Shown piece after piece: positions 43,326 to 52,776 of a stretch of DNA of 64,000 nucleotides (positions are counted from its first letter, which is position 1; every line of letters starts with the position of its first letter). Location: assembly GCF_004368965.1 (NCBI RefSeq), contig NZ_SORO01000004.1, positions 186,001 through 250,000 of the forward strand. The letters are read 5' to 3'. Under the pieces are notes generated by a model that was not told the origin of the DNA, searched no databases, and saw only the letters and a list, made by a program, of their open reading frames with translations. The DNA comes from Leptospira meyeri (GTDB lineage Bacteria > Spirochaetota > Leptospiria > Leptospirales > Leptospiraceae). The position numbers and the translations under genes were made by a program.

Positions 43326-45498
43326 TTGAATTTCCTGATATGTGGAAAATTAAATTTTGAATCCAGGTTTGAACCTCAGTAGGGTGATTAAACCTATATT
43401 TTGCGCTGGTTTCCGATTTTCCAACTTTGACAGAAATCGCATCATCAGGTAGTTCGCGGAACATATCTTCGTCTGTTGTATCATCTCCAAAAACAAAGAC
43501 GTTTAACTCCGTATTTGGAAGGATTTGTTTGGCGGCTTTACCTTTTCCGGTTCCGTATTCACGAACTTCAATAATTTTGTTACCTCTTTGAACAAAAAAA
43601 CCAGTATTAGAAGAGATTTGAGATAACTCATCTAACATTTCTCTTGCGGCATTTAGACCAATATCGGGATCAGCGTTTCGAAAATGCCAAACTATGGAGA
43701 ATTCCTTTTCTTCTGTGAAAGATCCAGGAACTCTTTTCGTGAATTCGTCTAAATGGTTTTTGATTTGCCCTTTCCAATCTAAATTTGATGTGAAAAGTGA
43801 ATTCCACTTTGCTCCGTAGGGAGCCCTATGCCAAGCTCCATGTTCGGCCACTAAGTGAATTGGTAAGTTTTGAAATTGAGTTTCTAAGAATTTTCTATCT
43901 CTACCGCTGATGATGGCAAGTGAGACAGTGGGAATCATTGTTAATGTTTGGAGAGATAGTATTAATTCTTTATTCGGAACTGCTAAGTGTGGGAGTGATT
44001 CAAAAGGAACCAGAGTCCCATCATAGTCGAATATGATAAATATCGGATCATTGTTTTTTGGCAAAAGCAGTGTTGAAGAAGGTGGAATTGATTTTGTTTG
44101 GAAGGATAAGTTTTTCTGCGAATGTTCTTCTGTATCTCTGTAAATCTTACCTGCCCACTCTTTTACGGAATTTTCTGATAACCGGTTGATCATAATTTGG
44201 TTTCGAAAGTGAATTTCTTTTTTATCCATTTCGATCGCTTCTCGAATTGCATTTGCCATTCCGCTGAGGTCATTCGGGTTTACTAAGATAGCCTCAGGAA
44301 GTTCTGCTGAAGCACCAGCCATCTCGCTAAGTACCAGCATGCCACTTTTCTGTGAAACTAAAAATTCTTTTGCCACAAGATTCATCCCATCACGAAAAGG
44401 CGTAACTAACATAACGTGAGTATTCTTGTATAAAGGCACTAATTCTTCAAAGGGGAAACCTTTGTATTGGTATAAAATTGGTGTCCAGTCTAACGTGCCA
44501 AAAGATCCGTTGATGGCTCCCACTTTTTCATCTATGGCTTTTTTCATAGATTGATAAGAGGAAACATCGGTTCTTGATGGCACTAACACCAAGACAAACT
44601 TACATTTTTTTATCCATTGTGGATTTTCTTTTAAAAAGAGCTCAAAAGCATTTAGTCTTTGTAATACGCCTTTTGAGTAGTCCAGTCGATCAACAGAAAG
44701 AATTTGTTTTAGATTTTTGTGGTTTTTGTTGATTTCATTTGCAATGGCATCACAATCTTTTGAGTTCGAATATTGAATAAAATTTTCAACGTTGATACCC
44801 ATTGGGTAAGCACCTGTTTTTGTTAAGTGGTTTTTGTAATAAATGATACCTCTTTCGTTTTCTATTCCTAAACATCTTAATAATGACCTAAGGAAATATT
44901 GTGTATAACTTTGGGTGTGAAACCCAATGAGATCTGCCCCTAAAACCCCAGTTAAAATTTTTGTCCGAAACCGTTCAGGTAACAATCGAAAGATTTCAAA
45001 TGTAGGGAATGGAATATGAAGGAAAAAAGATAAGATTATGTTTGGAAATAAATTTCGTAACATTCCGGGGAGCAAAAATAAATGGTAATCATGAACCCAT
45101 ACCCAGTCACCCGGTTCGTAAATTTCAGAGACGGTTTTAGCAAATTCATTGTTTGCTTCTTCATACGAATTAAATGTAATGTCAGAGTATTCGCAGTGGG
45201 CAGTAAAATAATGAAATAGAGGCCAAATGGTTTTATTGCAAAAACCGTTGTAAAAAGAATCGGCTAACTTTTGTTTTAGAAAAACAGGAATGGTTCCGTA
45301 TTCTTCTTTCATTTGTGTTGCGTAGGTGGGTTGTTCTTTTTCCTGAATGGATTTCCCGGGCCATCCGACCCAAACTACTTCATTGCCTAATGATTTCCAG
45401 TGAGAAAGAAAGCTGGAAAGACCTGTTGCAAGACCACCAACACTGGGAGTTCCATCCCACTGGACTGGCAGCCTGTTGGATACGAGGATCAGTCTCAT
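43312..45498 (-). CDS. otsAB: Bifunctional trehalose-6-phosphate synthase/phosphatase
   Basis: This 728-residue fusion has an OtsA-type GT20 synthase at about 1-465 (SNRLPVQWDG, GGLATGLSSF, VWVHDYHLFLLPGMLR, LDYSKGVLQRLNAF, PFRDGMNLVAKEF) and a HAD-type OtsB phosphatase at about 485-720 (DYDGTLVPFE, SGRDRKFLE, FGDDTTDEDMF). The synthase joins glucose from UDP-glucose to glucose-6-phosphate and the phosphatase releases trehalose. The fusion gives both steps in one cytoplasmic protein. It is first in the operon, followed by the GH15 gene, and trehalose would serve as an osmolyte or stress protectant. Confidence 0.92.
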   Translation of the reverse strand: MRLILVSNRLPVQWDGTPSVGGLATGLSSFLSHWKSLGNEVVWVGWPGKSIQEKEQPTYATQMKEEYGTIPVFLKQKLADSFYNGFCNKTIWPLFHYFTAHCEYSDITFNSYEEANNEFAKTVSEIYEPGDWVWVHDYHLFLLPGMLRNLFPNIILSFFLHIPFPTFEIFRLLPERFRTKILTGVLGADLIGFHTQSYTQYFLRSLLRCLGIENERGIIYYKNHLTKTGAYPMGINVENFIQYSNSKDCDAIANEINKNHKNLKQILSVDRLDYSKGVLQRLNAFELFLKENPQWIKKCKFVLVLVPSRTDVSSYQSMKKAIDEKVGAINGSFGTLDWTPILYQYKGFPFEELVPLYKNTHVMLVTPFRDGMNLVAKEFLVSQKSGMLVLSEMAGASAELPEAILVNPNDLSGMANAIREAIEMDKKEIHFRNQIMINRLSENSVKEWAGKIYRDTEEHSQKNLSFQTKSIPPSSTLLLPKNNDPIFIIFDYDGTLVPFESLPHLAVPNKELILSLQTLTMIPTVSLAIISGRDRKFLETQFQNLPIHLVAEHGAWHRAPYGAKWNSLFTSNLDWKGQIKNHLDEFTKRVPGSFTEEKEFSIVWHFRNADPDIGLNAAREMLDELSQISSNTGFFVQRGNKIIEVREYGTGKGKAAKQILPNTELNVFVFGDDTTDEDMFRELPDDAISVKVGKSETSAKYRFNHPTEVQTWIQNLIFHISGNSNEKT

Positions 45499-45985
45499 GT
45501 TATCAATTGGATCAGATTGAAATGATATGGCAAGGGCTTTATGTAAAAAAAAGCATCAATATAATCTATATTGTCTCTGAATAGTGAGGAGCTAAGGCGT
45601 TTTGATATTGTTGTTTTTTTAAAAGTTTAAACCGTTTAGACTATTCTGATTTATAAAAGTTTTATTTTTAGAAGTATACGTTTCTTGTTTTAATTGTAGG
45701 GAAATTGTTTGTTGAGAGTAATATCATTTGAATTAAATTTAGATGCCAAAAAAACTTAAGGTTTATTCAACTGTATTCACTTTGTTGATTCGCTTAATTC
45801 TTTCAAAGCTTCCAACGACCATAATTTCTTAGTATAAAAAATCATTCGATCAAAGTTTCCTTTGTTTTTGTGTATTTGATCTTTAGGTTCTTTGGTTTTT
45901 ATTAAGACGTTAAGTTCTTCTTTAAATTGAGTTTGACAGAACTTTTTCGTAGTTAAATTTTAATTCAATCTAGGCCATTGGTAAT
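45499..45985. other. 487-base noncoding stretch upstream of otsAB
   Basis: AT-rich divergent gap that must hold the promoters of otsAB (leftward) and of the hypothetical gene at 45986. A 29-codon frame at 45743-45832 lacks a ribosome binding site and was not called. No strong palindrome seen. Confidence 0.5.
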
Positions 45986-46495
45986 ATGGAATATTCTAAC
46001 AATATGAAGATTAGTTTTACAAAGAAAATGATCTTAGATGACGAATTTGTAGAAGATGGCAATACCACTTTTTTGATTCGATCCTACCTAAAAGAAGATT
46101 TTATTGAAAGAATGATGAAACTAAAATTTTCTCAATGGAATCCTACGCAGGTTGCTTTCACTTCTTATACTTTTGGAAATTCTATTTGGCTAGAAGGTCA
46201 AGGAGTTACCGAGGCCAATTCTTGGGAGTCAGAAGGTCAGCTAATCGATAGGTCAAAATTAACAAAACATTTTCAGACATCTTTCGAGAACTCTTCTGTT
46301 TCAAGTGAATATGCCGTTCAAAAAATAATACCGGATGTTCTTTCCGAATTACTCGATGAAAAATTAGCCGAAAGCATTCAAAATTTAGTTCTAATGAATC
46401 GTAACAGCAAACCAGAAGAATGGGAGTTTCTCATTAACCGTTATAAAGATTTAACGAAAGAATTTCTGAGATCATTTGAAATTGGAAAAGAATGA
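45986..46495 (+). CDS. Hypothetical protein
   Basis: This 169-residue soluble protein has no signal peptide or membrane helix. It is mixed alpha/beta with a helical, acidic second half (VLSELLDEKLAESIQNLVLM). I do not recognise a family. A second ATG at 46004 may be the real start; neither has a strong ribosome binding site. It stands alone between two noncoding stretches, and its codon use looks like that of neighbouring genes. Confidence 0.6.
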   Translation: MEYSNNMKISFTKKMILDDEFVEDGNTTFLIRSYLKEDFIERMMKLKFSQWNPTQVAFTSYTFGNSIWLEGQGVTEANSWESEGQLIDRSKLTKHFQTSFENSSVSSEYAVQKIIPDVLSELLDEKLAESIQNLVLMNRNSKPEEWEFLINRYKDLTKEFLRSFEIGKE

Positions 46496-46681
46496 AAAGG
46501 CAACTTTGTTAGCAAGGCTTACCAGTTTGAAACCCGAAACGTATCAGTTGTTAAATATTAAATAGAAAGATTGATTTGCCTTCGGATCATCTTGGTAAAG
46601 ATAGGAAAGGTGATGATAGATTCGAAAACTTGCATTTTATTAAATCCGAATAATTTTTAAGATTCTTCTCTTCAGCGCCAG

Positions 46682-46766
46682 GGACCAGAAGGGCTTGGTC
46701 CGAAGGGCCGAAAGGTCCAGAGGACGGGAGCGAATGCGGACCCCGGATGAGGCCCGGTCCTTTTTT
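46682..46766 (+). promoter_or_regulatory. GC-rich structured leader upstream of the DUF4321-rpsB operon, ending in a terminator-like hairpin
   Basis: The gap 46496-46954 is gene-free and contains this strongly GC-rich block. Three hairpins follow one another: GGACCA/TGGTCC (46682-46701), GGGCC-GAAA-GGTCC with a GNRA tetraloop (46705-46718), and GGACC/GGTCC (46738-46760) followed directly by six Ts (46761-46766). The last resembles an intrinsic terminator, about 190 bases before the ATG at 46955. It may be an attenuator, the end of a small RNA, or a dispersed element. Confidence 0.45.
46738..46766 (+). terminator. Terminator-like hairpin with T6 in the rpsB-operon leader
   Basis: GGACC (46738-46742) pairs with GGTCC (46756-46760); an inner CC/GG pair can close a GGATGA loop; TTTTTT follows. 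No gene ends just upstream (the nearest stop is at 46495), so it would act on a leader transcript or a small RNA. Confidence 0.45.
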
Positions 46767-46954
46767 GGATCGATCTACTGTTTGAAAAATGATCGGAGGC
46801 GCCCAGACCAAAAAGGGATTTTGCCTAAGTTTTCCTTTCGTTTCCGCTTGAGATGTGCCCTGGAAATTCATTTTGGAGCCTTAAATTCCTTTCCCCTTGA
46901 CAATCTGCCTAAATTCCAAATCCTGACAGGAAAGCTTGACAAAGGTGCTTTTGG

Positions 46955-47188
46955 ATGAACAAAACCCAAATCGGGAACCTGCTTCTCGTACTATTTTTGG
47001 GACTGATGGCGGGAGCTGTGGCCGGAGTGGTCTTAGATCGACTTCTTGGCACAACGTATCTCTCTCGGTTTTTGTTCGATTCGCCGGTATCTATTGAGCT
47101 TTACATAATTAAAGTCGAGTTCCAGCTAACCCCTGCAAGTATCGTTGGTCTTGTAGCGTCTGGATATCTCGCACTAAAAAAGGGGTAA
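46955..47188 (+). CDS. DUF4321 small membrane protein
   Basis: This 77-residue protein has two hydrophobic segments: [19 protein letters not shown] at about 9-27 and a second near the C-terminus ([17 protein letters not shown]). The pattern matches DUF4321, a small protein family of unknown function found in clostridia and spirochetes. It is 2 bases before rpsB and probably heads the operon transcript. Confidence 0.75.
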   Translation: MNKTQIGNLLLVLFLGLMAGAVAGVVLDRLLGTTYLSRFLFDSPVSIELYIIKVEFQLTPASIVGLVASGYLALKKG

Positions 47189-47190
47189 CT

Positions 47191-48078
47191 ATGTCAGTAA
47201 TTTCCATGAAAAGTCTGCTAGAAGCAGGCGTACACTTCGGTCACCAAACACGTCGTTGGAATCCAAAAATGAGCCCGTATGTTTATACTGCTCGTAACGG
47301 AATTCACATCATCGACCTTCAAAAGACTGTTCAAAAAACAAAAGAAGCTTACGACGCTTTGAAAAAACTTACCGGTCAAGGTAAAAAAGTTCTATTTGTC
47401 GGAACTAAAAAACAAGCTCGTGGTGCCATCGAAAGAGCCGCACAGGCGTGCAGTATGTACTATGTATCTAACCGTTGGTTAGGTGGTCTTTTGACTAACT
47501 GGAACACAGTAAAGAAGTCAATTGCTCGTTTGAAAAGACTTGAGCAAATGGAAGAGAACAACTCTTTCGAACAAGAAGCTAGAACTAAAAAAGAAGCACT
47601 CTCGCTAAAACGTGAGTTAGAAAAACTTCGCCAAACACTTGGTGGAATTAAAGATATGGCTGTTGTGCCTGAGATTCTTTTTGTGATTGATCCTAAAAAA
47701 GAAGAAATCGCTGTGAAAGAAGCAAAAAAACTTGGTTTGAAAGTGTTTGCAGTGATTGATACAAACTGTGATCCAGAACCAATTGATTACCCAATTCCGG
47801 GTAACGATGATGCAATTCGTGCAATTTCTCTTTTCCTTGATACTATGGCGAATGCTGTGTTAGAAGGAACAGGTGGAGAAGTCATCCAAACAAATTTTGC
47901 TGAAGATATGGACGCAGAACAACTTGCTCTTGAATACCAAGGTGAGTATGATGAGTCCGGAAAATTCATTATGGACGATGAACTTCCTCCAGTTGCAAAA
48001 GACATCCCTGTTGATGCAGAAGCTGCAAAAAAAGCGGCGGAAACAGCAGCAGAAGTAAAACCTACTACAGAAGGATAA
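47191..48078 (+). CDS. rpsB: 30S ribosomal protein S2
   Basis: This 295-residue S2 has the family opening [22 protein letters not shown], the central [12 protein letters not shown], and [20 protein letters not shown]. It binds the 30S head-body junction and is needed for S1 assembly. Compared with E. coli (241 residues) it has an acidic, Ala/Lys-rich C-terminal extension of about 50 residues. It lies 2 bases after DUF4321 and 5 before tsf. Confidence 0.97.
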   Translation: MSVISMKSLLEAGVHFGHQTRRWNPKMSPYVYTARNGIHIIDLQKTVQKTKEAYDALKKLTGQGKKVLFVGTKKQARGAIERAAQACSMYYVSNRWLGGLLTNWNTVKKSIARLKRLEQMEENNSFEQEARTKKEALSLKRELEKLRQTLGGIKDMAVVPEILFVIDPKKEEIAVKEAKKLGLKVFAVIDTNCDPEPIDYPIPGNDDAIRAISLFLDTMANAVLEGTGGEVIQTNFAEDMDAEQLALEYQGEYDESGKFIMDDELPPVAKDIPVDAEAAKKAAETAAEVKPTTEG

Positions 48079-48083
48079 TACTA

Positions 48084-48680
48084 ATGGCAGTTAGCTCCGA
48101 ACAAATTAAAGATCTCCGCGAACGTACAGGTGCGGGGATGATGGACTGCAAAAAAGCCCTCGAAGAAAAGGGTGGTGATATTGAAAAAGCAGTTACTTAT
48201 TTAAGAGAAAAAGGTTTAGCGAAAGCAGCGAAACGTGCTGGTCGTGAAACTGGTGAAGGAAAAGTCATCGCTTACATTCATGGAACAGGAAAAACAGGAG
48301 TTCTTGTGGAACTTAACTGTGAAACTGACTTCGTTGCAAACAATGAAGCGTTTGAAGCTCTTGGAAAAGAGATCGCTCTTCAAATCACTGCGATGAACCC
48401 ACTTTACGTAAACGAAGAATCAATTCCTCAGTCAGAAATTGACAATGAGATGAGTGTGCAAAAAGCTCTTCTTGAAAAAGAAGGTAAAAAAGCAGACCAA
48501 ATCGAAAAGATCCTTCCTGGTAAAATGAAAAAATACTTCGAAGAGATTTGTCTCATTCATCAAAAATCGATTCGCGACAACTCCAAAACCATCAATGACC
48601 TTCTCCAAGAAGCCATTGCAAAATTTGGAGAGAACATTACAGTTGGTAGGTTCTCGAGGTTCCAAGTAGGTGGGAACTAG
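48084..48680 (+). CDS. tsf: Elongation factor Ts (short form)
   Basis: This 198-residue guanine-nucleotide exchange factor for EF-Tu has the UBA-like N-terminal domain ([19 protein letters not shown]) and the core motif [15 protein letters not shown]. It is shorter than the 283-residue E. coli protein, resembling the compact Thermus-type form. It follows rpsB by 5 bases and overlaps pyrH by 11 bases. Confidence 0.96.
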   Translation: MAVSSEQIKDLRERTGAGMMDCKKALEEKGGDIEKAVTYLREKGLAKAAKRAGRETGEGKVIAYIHGTGKTGVLVELNCETDFVANNEAFEALGKEIALQITAMNPLYVNEESIPQSEIDNEMSVQKALLEKEGKKADQIEKILPGKMKKYFEEICLIHQKSIRDNSKTINDLLQEAIAKFGENITVGRFSRFQVGGN

Positions 48681-49416
48681 TCCGCGTTTCAAAAGAATTC
48701 TTATCAAACTCTCCGGCGAGGCCCTTGCCGGTGAGGGTGAACTTGGTATTGATACCAATAAAACATTTTCACTTGCCGGACAAATCAAAGAAGTTCATGA
48801 CTTAGGTCTTGAAGTTGCTGTGGTTGTGGGCGGTGGAAATATGATCCGTGGAGAAACTTTAGCAAAGTCTGGAATGGACAGAGCGACAGCAGACTACATG
48901 GGAATGCTTGGCACCATAATGAATGGTCTCGCCTTACAAGATGCATGTGAAAAACAAGGAATGTTTACCCGAGTTCTTTCCGCCATCGAAATGAAATCTG
49001 TTGCAGAACCTTATATTCGTAGGCGTGCGGTTCGCCATTTAGAAAAAAATCGTGTGATTATATTTGCTGGTGGAACTGGGAATCCATATTTTACAACGGA
49101 TACAACTGCTTCCTTACGGGCAGTGGAAGTAGGATGTGAAGTCATCCTGAAAGCCACAAAAGTAGACGGAGTGTATACGGCGGATCCTAAAAAAGATCCA
49201 AGTGCAAAACGTTACTTAGAAGTTTCTTTTATGGAGTCCATCAAACACCGCCTAAAGGTTATGGATTCGACTGCTCTTAGTCTCTGTATGGACAATAATA
49301 TGCCCATTATCGTGTTTGATATCTTTAAGGCAGGAAATTTAAGAAAATTAATCGATGGGGAACCAATTGGTACACTCATCTCCAATTCAGAGGAAGTGAT
49401 TCTAGATGGTAGATGA
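48670..49416 (+). CDS. pyrH: UMP kinase
   Basis: This 248-residue enzyme phosphorylates UMP to UDP with ATP. Amino-acid-kinase motifs are visible: [42 protein letters not shown] and [14 protein letters not shown]. Start is GTG inside the end of tsf. It overlaps frr by 11 bases, so tsf, pyrH and frr are probably translationally linked. Confidence 0.95.
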   Translation: MGTSPRFKRILIKLSGEALAGEGELGIDTNKTFSLAGQIKEVHDLGLEVAVVVGGGNMIRGETLAKSGMDRATADYMGMLGTIMNGLALQDACEKQGMFTRVLSAIEMKSVAEPYIRRRAVRHLEKNRVIIFAGGTGNPYFTTDTTASLRAVEVGCEVILKATKVDGVYTADPKKDPSAKRYLEVSFMESIKHRLKVMDSTALSLCMDNNMPIIVFDIFKAGNLRKLIDGEPIGTLISNSEEVILDGR

Positions 49417-49957
49417 AATTATAAAATCCATGCAGTCCAAAATGGACAAAACTGTTGATGCTTTGAAAAAAGACTTCGGTACAATTCGTACGGGAAAAGC
49501 AAGTCCGATGATGGTGGAAGATGTTAGAGTTGACTATTATGGAACACTCACTCCTTTAAACCAACTTGGTAAAATTGCTTGTCCAGAACCTCGTATGATC
49601 CTCATCACTCCTTTTGAAAAAGGAATGTTGAAAGACATCGAAAAAGCAATTTTTGCAGCAAGTCTTGGGCTTACACCAAATAACGACGGTTCTAGTATTC
49701 GTATTAATATTCCTGAGCTAACAGGGGAAAGACGGAAAGAACTTGCAAAAGTGGTCAAACAAAAGGCAGAAGAAAAAAAAGTAGCGATTCGTAATATCCG
49801 TCGTGATGCCAATGATGAACTAAAAAAACACCAGGCAGAAATGTCCCAAGATGAGCTCAAAGGCCAACAAGACAAAATCCAAAAAATTACGGATTCTTAT
49901 ATTGCCAAATTGGGAGACTTAGAAAAGGAAAAAGAAAAAGAGATCACTACTCTTTAA
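49406..49957 (+). CDS. frr: Ribosome recycling factor
   Basis: This 183-residue RRF, a tRNA-shaped factor, splits post-termination ribosomes with EF-G. Motifs include [34 protein letters not shown] and [11 protein letters not shown]. Length is normal (E. coli 185). It starts within pyrH and precedes uppS by 6 bases. Confidence 0.96.
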   Translation: MVDEIIKSMQSKMDKTVDALKKDFGTIRTGKASPMMVEDVRVDYYGTLTPLNQLGKIACPEPRMILITPFEKGMLKDIEKAIFAASLGLTPNNDGSSIRINIPELTGERRKELAKVVKQKAEEKKVAIRNIRRDANDELKKHQAEMSQDELKGQQDKIQKITDSYIAKLGDLEKEKEKEITTL

Positions 49958-49963
49958 TTTTCT

Positions 49964-50677
49964 ATGAAGTTGAACTCAATCCCCGCACACATTGCTGTCA
50001 TCATGGACGGAAATGGAAGGTGGGCGGAAAGCCAGGGGAAAAAAAGAACCGAAGGCCATAGAGAAGGGGCAAACGCAATTGATCGCCTTTTGGATGTGGC
50101 CTTGGAATACAAAATCCCCAACATCTCTCTATACGCATTCTCCACAGAAAACTGGAAACGCCCCATTACAGAAATCCAAGCCATCTTTGGTTTGTTAGTT
50201 GAGTTTATAGAAACAAGACTCGATACCATCCACGAAAAAGGAATTCGAATCCATCATAGTGGAGCACGGAATAAACTTTCTAAAACAGTTCTTTCCAAAA
50301 TTGACCATGCCATGGCAGTCACAAAAAAGAACAAAAAACTCACTGCTAACTTTTGTTTGAACTATGGTGGTCATGAAGAAATCCTCAGTAATTTTTCACG
50401 TGTGATGGCGGCACGGAAGGCAAAAAAAGAACCCTTGGACAAACCCATTACAACCAAAGAATTTGAAAAATATTTGTATACATCCCCTTTACCGCCGGTA
50501 GATTTATTGATCAGAACTGCGGGAGAACAGAGGATTTCCAATTTCCTTTTATGGCAGAGTGCCTATGCTGAAATGTATTTTACGAATACTCTTTGGCCGG
50601 ACTTTGGAAGAACTTCTTTGGAAGAAGCTCTTCTTTTTTTTGATTCCCGAAAACGTAAATTTGGTGGTTTGTTATGA
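49964..50677 (+). CDS. uppS: Undecaprenyl diphosphate synthase (cis-prenyltransferase)
   Basis: This 237-residue enzyme condenses isopentenyl diphosphate onto farnesyl diphosphate to make the C55 carrier lipid for cell-wall and LPS synthesis. Signature IMDGNGRWAESQGKKRTEGH carries the catalytic Asp, followed by YAFSTENWKRP and DLLIRTAGEQRISNFLLWQ. It overlaps cdsA by 4 bases (ATGA). Confidence 0.95.
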   Translation: MKLNSIPAHIAVIMDGNGRWAESQGKKRTEGHREGANAIDRLLDVALEYKIPNISLYAFSTENWKRPITEIQAIFGLLVEFIETRLDTIHEKGIRIHHSGARNKLSKTVLSKIDHAMAVTKKNKKLTANFCLNYGGHEEILSNFSRVMAARKAKKEPLDKPITTKEFEKYLYTSPLPPVDLLIRTAGEQRISNFLLWQSAYAEMYFTNTLWPDFGRTSLEEALLFFDSRKRKFGGLL

Positions 50678-51585
50678 GTGAGACAACACTCCGTATCCTT
50701 TCTGCAATTGTATTAACATTTGTATATGTGTTTATGATCTTCCATAGTTCTTTTTACTATTTGGAGTTTTATGCCTTTGGTTGTGTTACGATTTATCTGG
50801 GTTTAAAAGAACTTTATGCATTTTGCAGACGAGAAGACTCCAAACCTTTTTTTGGAACAGGACTATTCTTTTCGATATTAATTTTTACAGTCTATTACAT
50901 CCAGTTTTTAGGCCTTCAGTTCGAAGTCACTCCTCCTGCTTTTGTTTTAGAATTATCAAAAGTTCTAAGGGAAGGATTCCATCCGATTCCTTTTTTACTG
51001 ATCGCACTTTCCCTTACTGTTTGGATTTTGCAAATTCTAAAACGCCCGTTAGATGGTGCTTTGTTTTCTGCCAGTGCTACCATCCTTGGTCCTGTTTATT
51101 TGGCGATTCCCATCGGACATTTTTTACTCCTACTCGCATTCCCATTTGGTGCTTATTATATCTTTTTAGTTTCCGTGATTACTTTTATGAGTGATGCAGG
51201 AGCCTATTTTGGTGGTCGTTGGTTTGGAAAACATCCAGCCGGTTTGAAAATTTCTCCTAAAAAAACTTGGGAAGGATATGTGACGGGAAATATCACGGCT
51301 GTTGTTGGTGTCCAAATTCTGAATTTCACTTGGGAACATTTTAGTGGTGTGAAATTGCCGATTGGAGTGATTGAATCTGTGATCGTGGCCTTTGTAGTTT
51401 CTATCATTTCAGTGATGGGTGATTTGGCTGAGTCTGCGATGAAACGAGATGCTAAAATCAAAGATTCCGGAAGTTTGATCCCGGGTCATGGTGGGGTTCT
51501 TGATTTGGCAGATGCACTCCTTTTTACCGTTCCTGTGATTTACTATTACTTCCTATTTAAGGGAATTCTCGGTTACGCGGTCTGA
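50674..51585 (+). CDS. cdsA: Phosphatidate cytidylyltransferase
   Basis: This 303-residue polytopic membrane enzyme makes CDP-diacylglycerol from phosphatidate and CTP. Motifs: SDAGAYFGGRWFGKHP, SPKKTWEG and the signature SAMKRDAKIKDSGSLIPGHG followed by GVLDLADALLF. The usual DRxD at the end of the signature reads DLAD here, an Arg-to-Leu change. Eight or so helices span the protein. It overlaps uppS and precedes dxr by 30 bases. Confidence 0.93.
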   Translation: MSETTLRILSAIVLTFVYVFMIFHSSFYYLEFYAFGCVTIYLGLKELYAFCRREDSKPFFGTGLFFSILIFTVYYIQFLGLQFEVTPPAFVLELSKVLREGFHPIPFLLIALSLTVWILQILKRPLDGALFSASATILGPVYLAIPIGHFLLLLAFPFGAYYIFLVSVITFMSDAGAYFGGRWFGKHPAGLKISPKKTWEGYVTGNITAVVGVQILNFTWEHFSGVKLPIGVIESVIVAFVVSIISVMGDLAESAMKRDAKIKDSGSLIPGHGGVLDLADALLFTVPVIYYYFLFKGILGYAV

Positions 51586-51615
51586 TTCCCATTTTCGGAA
51601 CGGTCTAAGAGTTAC

Positions 51616-52776
51616 ATGGTTGGAGTATCCGTATTAGGAATTTCTGGTTCTGTTGGCTCTTCGACCGTGAAGGTACTCCGCCAATTTAGAGATTCCTTTT
51701 CGTTACGTAGTTTTTCGGTTCATTCGAACTTAGATCTTGCAAAATCACTGATAGATGAATTTTCTCCAGAAGTGATTTCTATCACCGATTCCAAGTTAGA
51801 AGGGACTTTGGGTTCTAAGTACAAATCCACAACCATTCTTTATGGAGAGGATTCTTTATCAGATTTGGTTCGGCTATCTTCTGTCTCTGTGGTGGTGACT
51901 GCTGTTGTTGGAGCAAGAGGAGTCAGGCCTACCATTGCAGCCATTGAGGCTGGTAAAAAAATCGCAATCGCCAATAAGGAAACACTCGTGACCTTTGGAC
52001 CACTGATCAACCGTTTGGTGGCAAAATACAGTACCTTAATGGTCCCTGTTGACTCGGAACACAATGCACTCTTTCAGTTGATTGAAAGAGAAAAAAGATC
52101 TAATATCCGTGCAATTACCCTCACCGCATCGGGGGGGAGTTTCCGAACTCTACCTATTGAAGAATTAGAGCATGTATCCGTAAAACAGGCGTTAAACCAT
52201 CCGACCTGGTCGATGGGACCAAAAATCACAGTGGATTCTGCGGGACTTATTAACAAAGGTCTCGAAGTGATTGAAGCACATTTTTTATTTGGATTTTCGT
52301 ATGATGAAATTGAAGTGGTGATCCACCCACAATCACTGACACATGGAATCATTGAAACTATTGACGGCGCTTGTTTGCAATACACAAGCCATCCCGATAT
52401 GATTTATCCCATTGCACATTCGTTATTTTACCCAATACCAACACCGAATATGTTAATTGAAAGAAAACCTTCGACTTGGAAAACTTTGGAATTTTTTCCA
52501 CCTAATCTAGATCGTTATCCTGGACTTAAGCTTGCTTATCTAGCGGGAAGGGCAGGCGGTGCGGCTCCATCCATATTCAATGCCGCCAATGAAGAGGCTG
52601 TGGCTTTATTTTTAGAAGAAAAAATTTCTTTTACCGCCATTCCTAAGTTAATCGAATCGGCACTAAACAAAATTTCAAATGCCTTCCCGGATGATTTGGA
52701 AGGGTATTTAGAAAAAGATCGTAAAACACGTGAATTGATCCAAAAAGAATTTCAGAGAGGGGGAGTGACTATATGA
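51616..52776 (+). CDS. dxr: 1-deoxy-D-xylulose 5-phosphate reductoisomerase
   Basis: This 386-residue NADPH enzyme of the MEP isoprenoid pathway converts DXP to methylerythritol phosphate. Motifs: nucleotide-binding GISGSVGSSTVKVLRQF, ANKETLVTFG, metal-site PVDSEHNALFQ and LTASGGSFR. The pathway's first gene, dxs, lies further downstream at 60894. It overlaps rseP by 4 bases (ATGA). Confidence 0.95.
   Translation: MVGVSVLGISGSVGSSTVKVLRQFRDSFSLRSFSVHSNLDLAKSLIDEFSPEVISITDSKLEGTLGSKYKSTTILYGEDSLSDLVRLSSVSVVVTAVVGARGVRPTIAAIEAGKKIAIANKETLVTFGPLINRLVAKYSTLMVPVDSEHNALFQLIEREKRSNIRAITLTASGGSFRTLPIEELEHVSVKQALNHPTWSMGPKITVDSAGLINKGLEVIEAHFLFGFSYDEIEVVIHPQSLTHGIIETIDGACLQYTSHPDMIYPIAHSLFYPIPTPNMLIERKPSTWKTLEFFPPNLDRYPGLKLAYLAGRAGGAAPSIFNAANEEAVALFLEEKISFTAIPKLIESALNKISNAFPDDLEGYLEKDRKTRELIQKEFQRGGVTI

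Noticed and set aside
45743..45832. 29-codon frame after ATG in the otsAB upstream gap
   Set aside because: No ribosome binding site and no recognisable protein character.
46682..46766. Possible SRP RNA, tmRNA or RNase P RNA
   Set aside because: None of the conserved core sequences of these RNAs was found.
46587..46958. Open frames on both strands across the GC-rich leader
   Set aside because: Low-complexity basic translations over a hairpin-rich block; no start signals, and RNA structure explains the composition better.
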